Notes under the pieces: model-generated | Seen by the model: the letters and a program-made list of their open reading frames with translations, nothing else | The model's database searches: none | What the model was told of the DNA's origin: nothing | Part shown: piece by piece, positions 27,550-36,294 of the stretch | Position numbering within the stretch: the first letter of the stretch is position 1 | How the letters are laid out: the number at the start of each line of letters is the position of its first letter | Origin: Pseudoflavitalea sp. G-6-1-2 | Lineage (GTDB): Bacteria; Bacteroidota; Bacteroidia; Chitinophagales; Chitinophagaceae | Length of the DNA: 64,000 nucleotides | Reading direction: 5' to 3' | NCBI RefSeq assembly: GCF_012927185.1 | Contig: NZ_JABBGB010000001.1 | Span: forward strand, 1,922,001-1,986,000 | Position numbers and translations under genes: made by a program

Positions 27550-29741
27550 GAGTTACCCAGCTCCAGCTGGTTTTTTACAAGTTGATAATAGTTTCCTCTT
27601 CTTGCGGTGAGTGTTTCATGAGTGCCGGTTTCTTTGATCTCTCCATGTTCCAGTACAATGATCTGGTCTGCATGCCGTACAGTGCTGAGCCGATGTGCAA
27701 TCACCACTACGGTTTTTCCTTTGAAGAATTGTTGCAGATTGCGCATGATCACCCGCTCGTTGTTGGCATCGAGCGCACTGGTGGCTTCGTCGAAGAAAAG
27801 ATACTGCGGGTTTTTGTATACTGCGCGTGCAATGAGCAGCCTTTGTCTTTGGCCGGCACTGATGCTGTTGCCTGTATTGCCCACTCTGCTTTGGTAACCT
27901 AATGCAAGCGACTCGATAAATTCATGGATGTTGGCAACCCTTGCAGCATCACGCATTTTCTGATCATCGGGTTCATCATCACTCACTGCGATGTTTTTTG
28001 CAATGGTGTCCGAGAATATGAAGCCATCCTGCATAACTGTTCCGCACTGGCTGCGCCACCAGGCCGGAGACCAGGCCTGTAAAGACTTTCCGCCGACTGC
28101 AATTTCTCCCTGCTGCGAATCGTAGAAGCGAAGCAGCAATTTCAGCAGCGTGGTTTTCCCACTTCCGCTCGATCCTACAATAGCGGTTACTTTTCCTTCG
28201 GGGATCAGGAGGTGGATGTTTTTCAGCACCCAGGGTGATTGCGGTCCCTCATACTGAAAAGAAATATTTCTTAGAGCAATGCTATAGTCTTCGGGTAATG
28301 TTTTTTCTGTTGCCTCATTGGGTGGTTCCTCATTCTCCCGGTTATGGATCTCGCCGAGGCGGCTGAGGCTGATGCCGGCATCCTGTGCAGATTTGATGAA
28401 GCCGAGCAACTGTTCAACCGGACTATTCATCTGCCCGATGATATAGCTTACGCTGAGCATCATGCCCAGCGTCATATCTCCGGCCATTACACTGCGCGCG
28501 GAGATATAGGAGATGAGGATGTTTTTCAGCTGATTGAAAAATACACTGCCCACCTGCTGATATTGCTCCAGCGCCAGTGTTTTGATGCTGATCTTGTAAA
28601 GTTTTGCCTGTATCCTTTCCCATTCCCAACGCTTCTGGGTTTCGCAGTTGTTGAGTTTGATCTCCTGCATGCCGGTGATCAGTTCATAGATATTGTTCTG
28701 ACTATCGCTCATGCGCTGGAATCTCTTGTAATCCAGGTCGCGCCTGCGTTTGAGAAAGAATGTGATCCATACTACGGATAGCGTACTGAAAAACAGAAAA
28801 ACCATCAGAATGCTTCCGCTGTAAATGCCCAGCACCACTGCGAACACTGCAAGGTTCAGCATGGAGAACATGGTATGCAGAGCAGTTCCGGTGAGAAACT
28901 CCTGTATGCGCGTATGATCCTGTATGCGTTGCAGCAGATCGCCCAGCAATTTGGAGTCGAAGAAACGGATAGGCAGCTTCATCAGCTTGATAAGAAAATC
29001 AGAGAGTATGCTGAGGTTGATGCGGCTGTTGATATGCAGCAGCATCCAGCTTCTGATGAGGTCTATTGCCGTGCTTCCCACAAAGAGCAGTAATTGACTA
29101 AGCAGCACAAGATATACGAACTGGAGATTGTTGCGGCTGATGCCATAATCCACAAGCCCTTGTGTAAGCAAGGGAAATATAAGCGACAGCAAACTGGCAA
29201 AAAGCATGCTCAGTATCAGTTGCAGCAGGTAGCGTTTGTAAGGTTTGAGATATCGGAAAAGAAACCTGAACCCTCGTCTTTCTTTTACATCATCTTCTTT
29301 TTGATAGAAAGCATCTGTGGGTTCGAGCAGCAGGGCAATGCCGGTTTGTTGCGGACCCGTCCAGCATCGAAGGAATGTTTCCTTGTCCACGCGAACGAGA
29401 CCATGTGCAGGATCTGCAATCTGAATGGTGGCGCGTTTGCTGTTGCTGTTGTAGTTCTGCGGAGGAAGCACCACAAAATGTTCCTGATTCCAGAAGAGGA
29501 TGCAGGGCAGCGTGGCTTCTTCATCCAGCTGATCGAAACTGAGCTGAACATTCAGGCTCCTGAATCCGATGGATTCCGCTGCCTGACTGATTCCCAGCAG
29601 ACTCACCCCTTCTCTCGAAATAAAAGATCGCTGTCGGAGATTTTCAAGGGTATATTCTTTGCCATAATATTTTGCAATCATCCGGAGGCAGGTAGGCCCG
29701 CAGTCCATCGTATCAAGCTGTGTATAAAATGGAAAGCTCAT
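27546..29741 (-). CDS. peptidase-domain ABC transporter (C39 leader peptidase-exporter, LanT type)
   Basis: A 731-residue exporter that should cleave the precursor after its double glycine and pump the mature peptide out. The C39 peptidase occupies residues 1-125: catalytic Cys14 in DCGPTC, His88 in EHF and Asp110 in IADP. The membrane domain covers about 165-450. The ATPase has Walker A GSSGSGKT (523-530), signature SAGQRQ (628-633) and Walker B YLFFDEATSALD (647-658). ATGA overlaps join it to lanB upstream and to the HlyD-like gene downstream. Confidence 0.93.
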   Translation of the reverse strand: MSFPFYTQLDTMDCGPTCLRMIAKYYGKEYTLENLRQRSFISREGVSLLGISQAAESIGFRSLNVQLSFDQLDEEATLPCILFWNQEHFVVLPPQNYNSNSKRATIQIADPAHGLVRVDKETFLRCWTGPQQTGIALLLEPTDAFYQKEDDVKERRGFRFLFRYLKPYKRYLLQLILSMLFASLLSLIFPLLTQGLVDYGISRNNLQFVYLVLLSQLLLFVGSTAIDLIRSWMLLHINSRINLSILSDFLIKLMKLPIRFFDSKLLGDLLQRIQDHTRIQEFLTGTALHTMFSMLNLAVFAVVLGIYSGSILMVFLFFSTLSVVWITFFLKRRRDLDYKRFQRMSDSQNNIYELITGMQEIKLNNCETQKRWEWERIQAKLYKISIKTLALEQYQQVGSVFFNQLKNILISYISARSVMAGDMTLGMMLSVSYIIGQMNSPVEQLLGFIKSAQDAGISLSRLGEIHNRENEEPPNEATEKTLPEDYSIALRNISFQYEGPQSPWVLKNIHLLIPEGKVTAIVGSSGSGKTTLLKLLLRFYDSQQGEIAVGGKSLQAWSPAWWRSQCGTVMQDGFIFSDTIAKNIAVSDDEPDDQKMRDAARVANIHEFIESLALGYQSRVGNTGNSISAGQRQRLLIARAVYKNPQYLFFDEATSALDANNERVIMRNLQQFFKGKTVVVIAHRLSTVRHADQIIVLEHGEIKETGTHETLTARRGNYYQLVKNQLELGNS

Positions 29742-32700
29742 ATTGTTTTTTTATCGAGAATGGCTGCCTGTGATGTATGAAATTTCAATAACAAATGATA
29801 AAGCGTCAACTCATATTTCTTGTTGTCGGTTGCAAAGAGCCGGTTGATGAACATATGCAGAAAACTGCCGAGCAACTGATCGGGCAACTGATTCCTGCGC
29901 CTGCAATCGATCATTATTTTTTCTACTGCTTCTCTGTTCTGAATGCTGCGTCTTGTAAAAACCTGCCGGAACTTTTTATGCAGTCCATCCTGCTCCTTGC
30001 CGGAAAAGATTTTGAACAGAGGATCTTTCAGTGACCGGTATTTATTGTTGAGGCTGAGTTGCAAAGATTTTTGTCCGCCAAAATCCTGAAAGAAATGCTG
30101 CTGCAGCAGATTGAGATAACTGATCTTATCGGGAAGAGAAAATCCAAAATCATCGAGGTACTGATCTATTCCGAGAATGGCTGCTTCCCATTTCCGTTCT
30201 GCTGCATCGGCCTGTGAAAGATGAAAGAGCAGCTGCAATACAGCCTGACTGTCGTGATAGAAAATGCACTCTGCGTCTGCAATCAGTTTGCCTCCATATC
30301 TTTCGAGTTCGCGTTTGTATGTGTCTATTTGCAATGAGGTGACCATCTTGCTGTTGAGGTAGCGGCTGATAGTATTGCGCACAGCTTTTGAGACCGGAAG
30401 GAAATGTTCGTTTTTCGTTAACCTGAAGCGGAGCCTGATGTGCGGCTCAGGATCGAGGTAACGGATGAAGAAGAATTTTTCCGCGAAACCCAGTTCCTGC
30501 ATTGCTTCTGTGAGCCGCTTAACCGGACCGGCGAGCAGTTCCTCGGCAGCATGGGTGCCACAATAGATCTTGTAGTAGAGCCATTCATCTCCCGGAAGAA
30601 AGAAACGCTGAGGTGTAGAAGTCTGCTGCGTTGCATCCGGAAGTACAGCCAGTTTTTCGTTTTCGATAAATGCCGGAATGAGCAGCTCATTGCAGTGGTT
30701 GCCTTCCGGACCTTGGACAGCTCCGAACTGTGTATCATCCGCAAATGCAGCCACCATGGCCATGCCTTCTTTTTTGATGTAGGAGGCAAGTATCCTGAAT
30801 GACTCCGGGTATTGAAAATCGATGAGCAGTTCGTTGTCGAATTGCAACAGCACTACCCGTTGAGGCAGTTTTCTTTTCGCTCTAAGATTGTCGATATAGC
30901 TGATCAGTTCTTCGTCTGTGTCGGGCATCTGTTTGATGTCGGCCTCCAGCATCCGCCACATGGCTCTTCGCAACAGCAGATGTTTGTAAGTAACGGCGGG
31001 ATAAAACAGTGCATTGTCGTTTCCTGCATCTTCAAACATCATCCCTGAAAACGCATGCTGGTACTGCAATTCGCAGAGAAACTGATACATCGGCAAACTG
31101 TTCACCGAAAAGTTGTGCGCAGAAGTGAGGCGGGGAATGATGTACTTGTTCAGCGATTTGCTGCGGATCAAAACCTGATCGTTTCTCACAGATACCATAA
31201 GATCCGTAACGGGCAATTGCTGGTCCGGAGCGCTCCCCGCATTTCCAAGCCAGGGGATCTCATAGGAACGCAGCACAGGACGAAGCAGAATATTGCCCAC
31301 TCTTTCCTGTGGGAGATGTATCAGTTCTGCAAACACCATATTTTGCGGCAATGATCTTTCTTCTTCTTTTGTAATGTCGCATACCCAAGATTCGATTTCA
31401 GAATCGAGGTGACAAAATCTTCCCAGCAGATTAGCTCCTGAAGGTCCGCTGATGAATTTCACGAAGAACCGGAAATCACCGCCGTCGATAGTTGCTCCGC
31501 TGTTGCCATAGAGACTGCCCATGATGGCAACAGATTGCCGCCAGGGAAATTGCAGGTCGGGGTTTGGACCGGGCATCAGCGATTGAATATCCTGCTCACT
31601 CAATTCGATGGAAACACTGGCGGAGCTGCTGTCTGCAGCCAGTTTCTGATCGAGCAGAAAAGCGAAGTCGGGTTGCCGGTTATTGCTCTCCTTGCCAAAA
31701 TCGAGATCGCTTACAAAAGAGCCTGTGTTGTTGGAGAAATTTCCATAGCCGATTCCGTACTCAACATCAAGCGCTTCACAGAGTGGCACTTCCTGCATTT
31801 CGTAACGCGCGAGAAAGCGGCTGCGGAACTGATCCATTCTTTCCTGATTATTCTTTTTGCGATACACTGCTTTGAGCACCGTATCCACTTCCTGCAAAAT
31901 GGTTTGCACCACAGGTAATGCAATGTTGTTTGCAGTGACGTTGGTGAGCATATCACTCTGAAATAAAGTAGTAACGGCACTGTGGTCGATCCCTGCAGTA
32001 TTCAGCTGATTGGTAACCGCCACAAGCCTCGATATATTGAAGTGATTGTTTTGGAGCAGCTCTGTGATGGAATCGATATGAGTGGGGAACTGATCTGATG
32101 CAGCATGATTTTTCAATAACCTGCTCAGTCTTTCAAACGGCTGCTCCCCTGAAATGCAGGGCTCCAGCTCTGTTTGGAGCACCTGGTTTTCTGCAAGTGT
32201 CCGGAGATAGGCGAGGGCATCGGATTCGTCCACTCCCATGAGTGCCAGTTTTTCGGCGAGTTGCTGAAAGCTGGCACCATTAACGGCAGCGTCGATTACC
32301 TGTTGCAGAAAAATAGTGTGTTCCGCTTCGGAGAGAAAATATTTTCGTTTTCCGTTGGTGATCTGATACCTCACGTACCTGTATTTTTTTCCCTGTCTGT
32401 ACAGTGAGTTGTTCGACCAGTAACGCAGTTGCGATCTAAGTGCTGAATTCGCATACAACGCATCCAGCAATTTGAACACAAGATCCATGTCGAGCCGGCA
32501 TGCTTCTTTGTGCTGATCTGGCTGCCCCAGTACGATGCTGGTAGCAGCGCTGAAGCTGCCGAGGGCGCATCCTGCGAAATTCGCATAGGGCGTGCATCTG
32601 GCGCTGGAGCGGAGCCAGTATTTCTGCAGTGTCTGCCGCATCTTGCTGGTGATGGTTCCTGCACTGATCTGCTTCTGCAACTCCTGATACAGGGCTGCGG

Positions 32701-32833
32701 AAGTGATGTAGAGTCCGTACAGAAATTGCGGATGCTGCATCCACTCCGTATCATCCTCAAAACATTTGGTTGCCTGTTGGATGGGGAAGAGCGGTGTACG
32801 AAGCAGGTAGTTGTTTCCGTTGAGTGCTAACAT
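29738..32833 (-). CDS. class I lanthipeptide dehydratase (LanB)
   Basis: A 1031-residue full-length LanB. It should use glutamyl-tRNA to glutamylate Ser/Thr in the precursor core and then eliminate glutamate to give dehydroalanine/dehydrobutyrine. The N-terminal glutamylation domain shows the hallmark RSSARCTPYANFAG (75-88). The C-terminal elimination (thiopeptide-type) domain starts near residue 750 with DEWLYYKIYCG and contains FFFIRYLDPEPHIRLRFRL. Both activities are in one chain, unlike the split LanB described for pinensins. It begins 3 bases after lanC ends and overlaps lanT by ATGA. Confidence 0.93.
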   Translation of the reverse strand: MLALNGNNYLLRTPLFPIQQATKCFEDDTEWMQHPQFLYGLYITSAALYQELQKQISAGTITSKMRQTLQKYWLRSSARCTPYANFAGCALGSFSAATSIVLGQPDQHKEACRLDMDLVFKLLDALYANSALRSQLRYWSNNSLYRQGKKYRYVRYQITNGKRKYFLSEAEHTIFLQQVIDAAVNGASFQQLAEKLALMGVDESDALAYLRTLAENQVLQTELEPCISGEQPFERLSRLLKNHAASDQFPTHIDSITELLQNNHFNISRLVAVTNQLNTAGIDHSAVTTLFQSDMLTNVTANNIALPVVQTILQEVDTVLKAVYRKKNNQERMDQFRSRFLARYEMQEVPLCEALDVEYGIGYGNFSNNTGSFVSDLDFGKESNNRQPDFAFLLDQKLAADSSSASVSIELSEQDIQSLMPGPNPDLQFPWRQSVAIMGSLYGNSGATIDGGDFRFFVKFISGPSGANLLGRFCHLDSEIESWVCDITKEEERSLPQNMVFAELIHLPQERVGNILLRPVLRSYEIPWLGNAGSAPDQQLPVTDLMVSVRNDQVLIRSKSLNKYIIPRLTSAHNFSVNSLPMYQFLCELQYQHAFSGMMFEDAGNDNALFYPAVTYKHLLLRRAMWRMLEADIKQMPDTDEELISYIDNLRAKRKLPQRVVLLQFDNELLIDFQYPESFRILASYIKKEGMAMVAAFADDTQFGAVQGPEGNHCNELLIPAFIENEKLAVLPDATQQTSTPQRFFLPGDEWLYYKIYCGTHAAEELLAGPVKRLTEAMQELGFAEKFFFIRYLDPEPHIRLRFRLTKNEHFLPVSKAVRNTISRYLNSKMVTSLQIDTYKRELERYGGKLIADAECIFYHDSQAVLQLLFHLSQADAAERKWEAAILGIDQYLDDFGFSLPDKISYLNLLQQHFFQDFGGQKSLQLSLNNKYRSLKDPLFKIFSGKEQDGLHKKFRQVFTRRSIQNREAVEKIMIDCRRRNQLPDQLLGSFLHMFINRLFATDNKKYELTLYHLLLKFHTSQAAILDKKTI

Positions 32834-32836
32834 AAC

Positions 32837-34093
32837 TTAATTGATATCGAGGAAAAATATCTCATCCCATGCCGGCCGAACGGGCGCCACTGCACTAAGG
32901 ATGGTAAGTCCTGCACCCGAAATGCCATTCAGAATTTCAGGGCTGTCGTTCCATCCGGCTTCACCATCTTCTACTTTTGCGATAGCCAGTTGTTTGGTAT
33001 TGTACCATGTGAGTTCAAGTGCACGATGCAACCAGTAACGCGTTTTTTCTTTTGCCAGCGGATGCTGATTGAAATGCCAGAGTCTGTTAAAAAGATGCGC
33101 AATGCCCCATGCACCATGGCAAAAAGTGGCATCGCCATCCATCACCTGTCCTTCATCGTCACGATTGAGAATATGCGCAATGATATTATCGGCTTCTTCA
33201 CGAAACATAGGATGGTTCACACTCTTAGCCGCCTGCAGAAATGAAGCGGCTACGCCCATATCGCCATAACACCATCCCAGTCTTGTGGGAGGATAGGGTG
33301 GCTCTTCACCCGGTAACACCATCGAAGGGTATCTGGATACGCCCTGCTTATGATGATGGCGCAGCAGAAATTTTGCTGCTCCTTCAATCATCGATTCGCA
33401 GAGGTCTGAACATATTTTATATCGGTTCACCTTGCTGAGAAAAGACAGCACCGAAGGGATTCCATGGCTCATGCCCAGCGAAACTTCGCCGGGATATTTT
33501 GATGGAAGCATGTACTCCCAGTAGATCATATCATTTTCGAATCCGGTGGCGGTTTCTCCCAACGCTGCAATGATCTTTTCGAAATAAGTTTTGTGTTGCA
33601 TTACCAGTTCTTCCGAACCAAGCAATGCGGTGGCTACACTGAGGCCCTGATGCATATAGTCGTAACGGCCTGCATGGATGTTTTCGAGCGATGTGTTGCA
33701 AAGCGTCTGCAACAGATCCTCACTGATGAGATCGGGTTGTGGCTGAATGATGTTTTCTCTTTGCAGGTAAAGCAATAACCAAATAGTGCCTGAAATGCCT
33801 GAGCAAAATGAATGAGCGTGCTGCGGGCCAATATCTTCCATCAGTTGACCGAGATGCAGCAATGCTTTATCATAGAGCTCTTCTTTGTTCTGATAAAGGG
33901 CTGAATGAAAAAGGTAGAGAATGGCTCCTGCATCGCCGGCCATGATGCCGGGTGAATAATATTCGGGACCAGGATATTGATCGAGTTTTTGTAAAACAGA
34001 CTTGTCGATAACAGGGAGAAGTCTGTTGAATACGATAGACTCCTGCCGGTTGAGGCAGGGGTTCCAGTGGTTTGTTGTGGTAGCATCTGACAT
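32837..34093 (-). CDS. lanthionine cyclase (LanC)
   Basis: A 418-residue LanC cyclase that should add core cysteines to dehydrated residues. The zinc ligands are present as C275 (in WCYGD) and C325-H326 (in CHG), and the catalytic His is H210 in GMSHG. ATG 34093 is chosen because the frame upstream of it (to 34201) reads through an attenuator hairpin and has a composition unlike LanC. The gene lies between the precursor and lanB. Its length matches the family. Confidence 0.92.
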   Translation of the reverse strand: MSDATTTNHWNPCLNRQESIVFNRLLPVIDKSVLQKLDQYPGPEYYSPGIMAGDAGAILYLFHSALYQNKEELYDKALLHLGQLMEDIGPQHAHSFCSGISGTIWLLLYLQRENIIQPQPDLISEDLLQTLCNTSLENIHAGRYDYMHQGLSVATALLGSEELVMQHKTYFEKIIAALGETATGFENDMIYWEYMLPSKYPGEVSLGMSHGIPSVLSFLSKVNRYKICSDLCESMIEGAAKFLLRHHHKQGVSRYPSMVLPGEEPPYPPTRLGWCYGDMGVAASFLQAAKSVNHPMFREEADNIIAHILNRDDEGQVMDGDATFCHGAWGIAHLFNRLWHFNQHPLAKEKTRYWLHRALELTWYNTKQLAIAKVEDGEAGWNDSPEILNGISGAGLTILSAVAPVRPAWDEIFFLDIN

Positions 34094-34106
34094 TGCGGAT
34101 AGGTTT

Positions 34107-34153
34107 TTAGAAAAGCAGGCAGAGCGCTGTTTTGCAGCGTTCTGCCATGCTTT
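34107..34153 (-). terminator. attenuator-type hairpin between precursor and lanC
   Basis: On the minus strand a stem pairs 34135-34153 with 34112-34129: 18 pairs including one G-U, a single bulged base and a 5-base loop. It is followed by TTTTCT at 34107-34114. It lies 18 bases before the lanC start and 86 bases after the precursor stop, the place where lanthipeptide operons commonly limit read-through. Confidence 0.7.
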
Positions 34154-34157
34154 GATT

Positions 34158-34188
34158 CGGGATGAAACCCGGCCTGTTGGCAACAGGC
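34158..34188 (-). other. two small tandem hairpins between precursor and lanC
   Basis: GCCTGTT-GGC-AACAGGC (34172-34188) and CGGG-ATGAAA-CCCG (34158-34171) are perfect short stems just upstream of the attenuator on the minus strand. They may stabilise the 3' end of the precursor transcript. Confidence 0.4.
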
Positions 34189-34238
34189 TGATGGCACGCA
34201 ATCGTGCGAATGAATTCTGACTAACTAACAGCTATCTG

Positions 34239-34427
34239 CTATGGAATAGGCAGGCAGCGTGTTTGACGATCACGACCACATCTTGATACGCAATCAGAAA
34301 TGCAGGTGTTCTCAGTACAGTTAGGAGATGTTGCTCCACCTTTGATGGCAGCAGCAGCAGTATCAGACAATGCTGATACGTCCTTCACTTTGAAGGACAG
34401 TTTTTTGTTGATTGCTTTCTTTTTCAT
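34239..34427 (-). CDS. class I lanthipeptide precursor peptide (LanA)
   Basis: A 62-residue precursor. The leader (1-31) has the Bacteroidota class I form: basic start MKKK, the KKLSFKVKDVSAL recognition stretch and a double glycine at 30-31. The core (32-62) has five Cys (core positions 6, 11, 15, 19, 27) and seven Ser/Thr (2, 3, 7, 10, 13, 17, 25), enough for up to five rings. It is also Arg-rich and ends CLPIP. Cleavage after GG fits the C39 exporter. Modification genes follow on the same strand. Confidence 0.92.
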   Translation of the reverse strand: MKKKAINKKLSFKVKDVSALSDTAAAAIKGGATSPNCTENTCISDCVSRCGRDRQTRCLPIP

Positions 34428-34751
34428 ACAGCAATAAAAAAATGGAATGAATCCTACTCTGTCTCAGGTTTTCGGAATCCCTGGCCTGCTTTGTTTGGGG
34501 CATAGCATATCCCTTTCAAAAGCTAATAGCAATTGTTGATGAGTGTCGATAACGAATGTCAGAGGGTATGGCAATGCAGTATCGCTATGAGGGAATAGCA
34601 ATGCATGCGAATCGTTACACCGGAAAACTGGTGTGTGGTGAAGTCATGGCAATACAATGGGAAAGAAGAATACTAAGAGGGAATAGTATAGTGTGATGTG
34701 AATATACAACAGGATAAATTAGAAATCAAAATTCATATGAAGAAAAAATTG
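34428..34751. promoter_or_regulatory. 324-base gap upstream of the lanthipeptide operon
   Basis: This gap holds no convincing gene. It contains near-repeats of GAGGGAATAGCAATGCA: 34562-34578 and 34589-34605 differ at two positions, and a shorter copy GAGGGAATAG lies at 34677-34686. Their even spacing suggests a regulator-binding region. CAAAAGCTA (34517-34525) reads on the minus strand as a loose -7 box for the precursor. Confidence 0.4.
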
Positions 34752-35630
34752 TTATCGCTTTTTCCACAGGGAGTAGGCGTGCTCTACGTATGCGGTGATC
34801 CGCTGATCGAGTTCGGTTGGATACGCATAGCCCAGTTGTGCAGCAAGCTGTTGCCCAAGCTCTCTTCCGAAACTGATGTACGCAAATAGTGCACGCCAGT
34901 TCTCTTTGATATCGCTGGCAGCGAATGTTTCAGTGGCTTTCTTCCACATATCTTCACTGAGATACTTTTTGAAGAGCCTTCCGTATTTGTTGGTGGTTAC
35001 ACTCCAGTTGTGTTGCGAGCCGATAAACCATTCGAGCAAAACCTGCTGATGTTCGAATCGCATGATCTGTTCAGACATGAATTTTGCAAAGTAGAGCTCA
35101 TCGCGGTAGAGACATTTGGCAACATAGGTGAGATCCCACCAGTAATTGTTGAGCAGCCATTGGAATTTTTCTTCGGTGGGTTTTTGGATATTGAATGCGG
35201 TATGCGTGGGAGGCTTCATGCCGGTGGTGAGACCGTCTTTGTCGAGCAGCACTTTGTAGCCGATATCGTAATCTTCGTGCAGTTCTTCTGCTTCAACTTC
35301 TTCGAGAAATTTCTCTACGGAGAATATGAGGAAGTCGATCTTGGAATAATCCTGATACAATACCATACGGCTGGCGCAGCGGCCGTCGAAAGATTCTGTG
35401 CCTTCCACGATGGTGGTGATGATGTCTCCGAAATTGGCAATCCAGCTATCGTCGGAAAGGAATTCCTCCTGATTGTTTACTACGAGGTCGATATCGAGAT
35501 CACTGAAAATATCAACCGGCGCATGGGGATTGGTGGTGGAACTGGTAACCAGTACTGCGCGGATATTGTCCTGCTTTGCTGCCCATTCAACTACCTGATT
35601 AAGCTGTGCGGTACGCTGTTCGTGAGTCAT
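34752..35630 (-). CDS. aminoglycoside 6-adenylyltransferase (ANT(6)/AadE-like) family protein
   Basis: A 292-residue nucleotidyltransferase of the ANT(6) family, which adenylylates streptomycin in characterised members. The active-site DIFSDLDIDLVV carries the acidic metal ligands, preceded by VTSSTTNPHAPVD (usual GSRxN-like region). The middle has KIDFLIFSVEKF and the helical C-terminal domain starts near TEEKFQWLLNNYWW. The length is typical. Whether this chromosomal copy confers resistance is not shown. It shares orientation with the GNAT gene upstream, 34 bases away. Confidence 0.88.
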   Translation of the reverse strand: MTHEQRTAQLNQVVEWAAKQDNIRAVLVTSSTTNPHAPVDIFSDLDIDLVVNNQEEFLSDDSWIANFGDIITTIVEGTESFDGRCASRMVLYQDYSKIDFLIFSVEKFLEEVEAEELHEDYDIGYKVLLDKDGLTTGMKPPTHTAFNIQKPTEEKFQWLLNNYWWDLTYVAKCLYRDELYFAKFMSEQIMRFEHQQVLLEWFIGSQHNWSVTTNKYGRLFKKYLSEDMWKKATETFAASDIKENWRALFAYISFGRELGQQLAAQLGYAYPTELDQRITAYVEHAYSLWKKR

Positions 35631-35664
35631 GTTCAGAAATTGTACCGCAAAGCTAGGGTGAAAA

Positions 35665-36204
35665 TCAGAATAATGGCTTCTTCATCCACAATGCTTTCTG
35701 AGCATCGTTGCCGCGCATCATGATGGATGTGTCCATCATTTCAAAACCATAACTGAGATAGAATTGTATGGCTTTATGGTTTTGCTCCCAAACGTTTAAC
35801 CAGAGCGTGTTGTAGCCTTTTTCTGCTGCAAGGGTAATGCTGTGGTCCATCAATGCTGCACCAATCTTTTTTCCGTGAAAGCTTTTGAAAAGATAGAGTC
35901 TCTCCAGCTCGATGTAACGGATCACCTCTGCTCTTTCTTTGCGGTTGGTGGTGTTGAGTTTGGCATATCCTGCCCACTCATTGTTGCAGGTAGCTATAAT
36001 GAATGTGATATGCGGATTATTCATTTCCTTTTGGAAGATCTCAGGCGTGAAAGCTTTCTCCACATATTCGAGCAGATCTTGTTCCGGCATCATTCCGGTG
36101 AATGCTTCCCAGAAAAGTTTGCCGGCCATCCTGCAGAGCGCATCGATATCCGCCTCTTCTGCTATTCTTAAACTGATCGCTTGGGGTTGCACCATGGTGT
36201 TCAT
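35665..36204 (-). CDS. GNAT-family N-acetyltransferase
   Basis: A 179-residue GNAT protein with motif A (YIELERLYLFKSFHGKKIGAALMDHSI) and motif B (LNVWEQNHKAIQFYLSYGFEMM), close to the PaiA/RimI-like branch. ATG 36204 is used because the upstream extension reads through the direct repeats at 36256-36290, which look regulatory. Upstream on the same strand is an AraC regulator that may control it; downstream is the ANT(6)-like gene. Confidence 0.87.
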   Translation of the reverse strand: MNTMVQPQAISLRIAEEADIDALCRMAGKLFWEAFTGMMPEQDLLEYVEKAFTPEIFQKEMNNPHITFIIATCNNEWAGYAKLNTTNRKERAEVIRYIELERLYLFKSFHGKKIGAALMDHSITLAAEKGYNTLWLNVWEQNHKAIQFYLSYGFEMMDTSIMMRGNDAQKALWMKKPLF

Positions 36205-36255
36205 TGTGAATTCTTTTCTTACTGCAAAGCTCTGTGGTTCTGCATTTACAGAATG

Positions 36256-36290
36256 GTGCAATCGGGAGAAAAAATAGTACAATCGGGAGA
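36256..36290. promoter_or_regulatory. direct repeats 21 bp apart, candidate AraC operator
   Basis: GTGCAATCGGGAGA (36256-36269) and GTACAATCGGGAGA (36277-36290) match at 13 of 14 positions with a centre spacing of exactly 21 bp, two helical turns. They lie 52-86 bases before the GNAT start and 4 bases after the AraC stop. AraC-type proteins typically bind direct half-sites at this spacing. Confidence 0.65.
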
Positions 36291-36294
36291 GCAG

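Noticed and set aside
34094-34201. Extended lanC N-terminus beginning at 34201
   Set aside because: The segment contains a strong attenuator hairpin and its translation is unlike LanC; ATG 34093 gives the family length.
34698-34889. Small plus-strand ORF starting MNIQQDKLEIKIHMKKK as a second precursor
   Set aside because: It overlaps the end of the ANT(6)-like gene in antisense, lacks a GG leader and has only two Cys, so it looks like a shadow.
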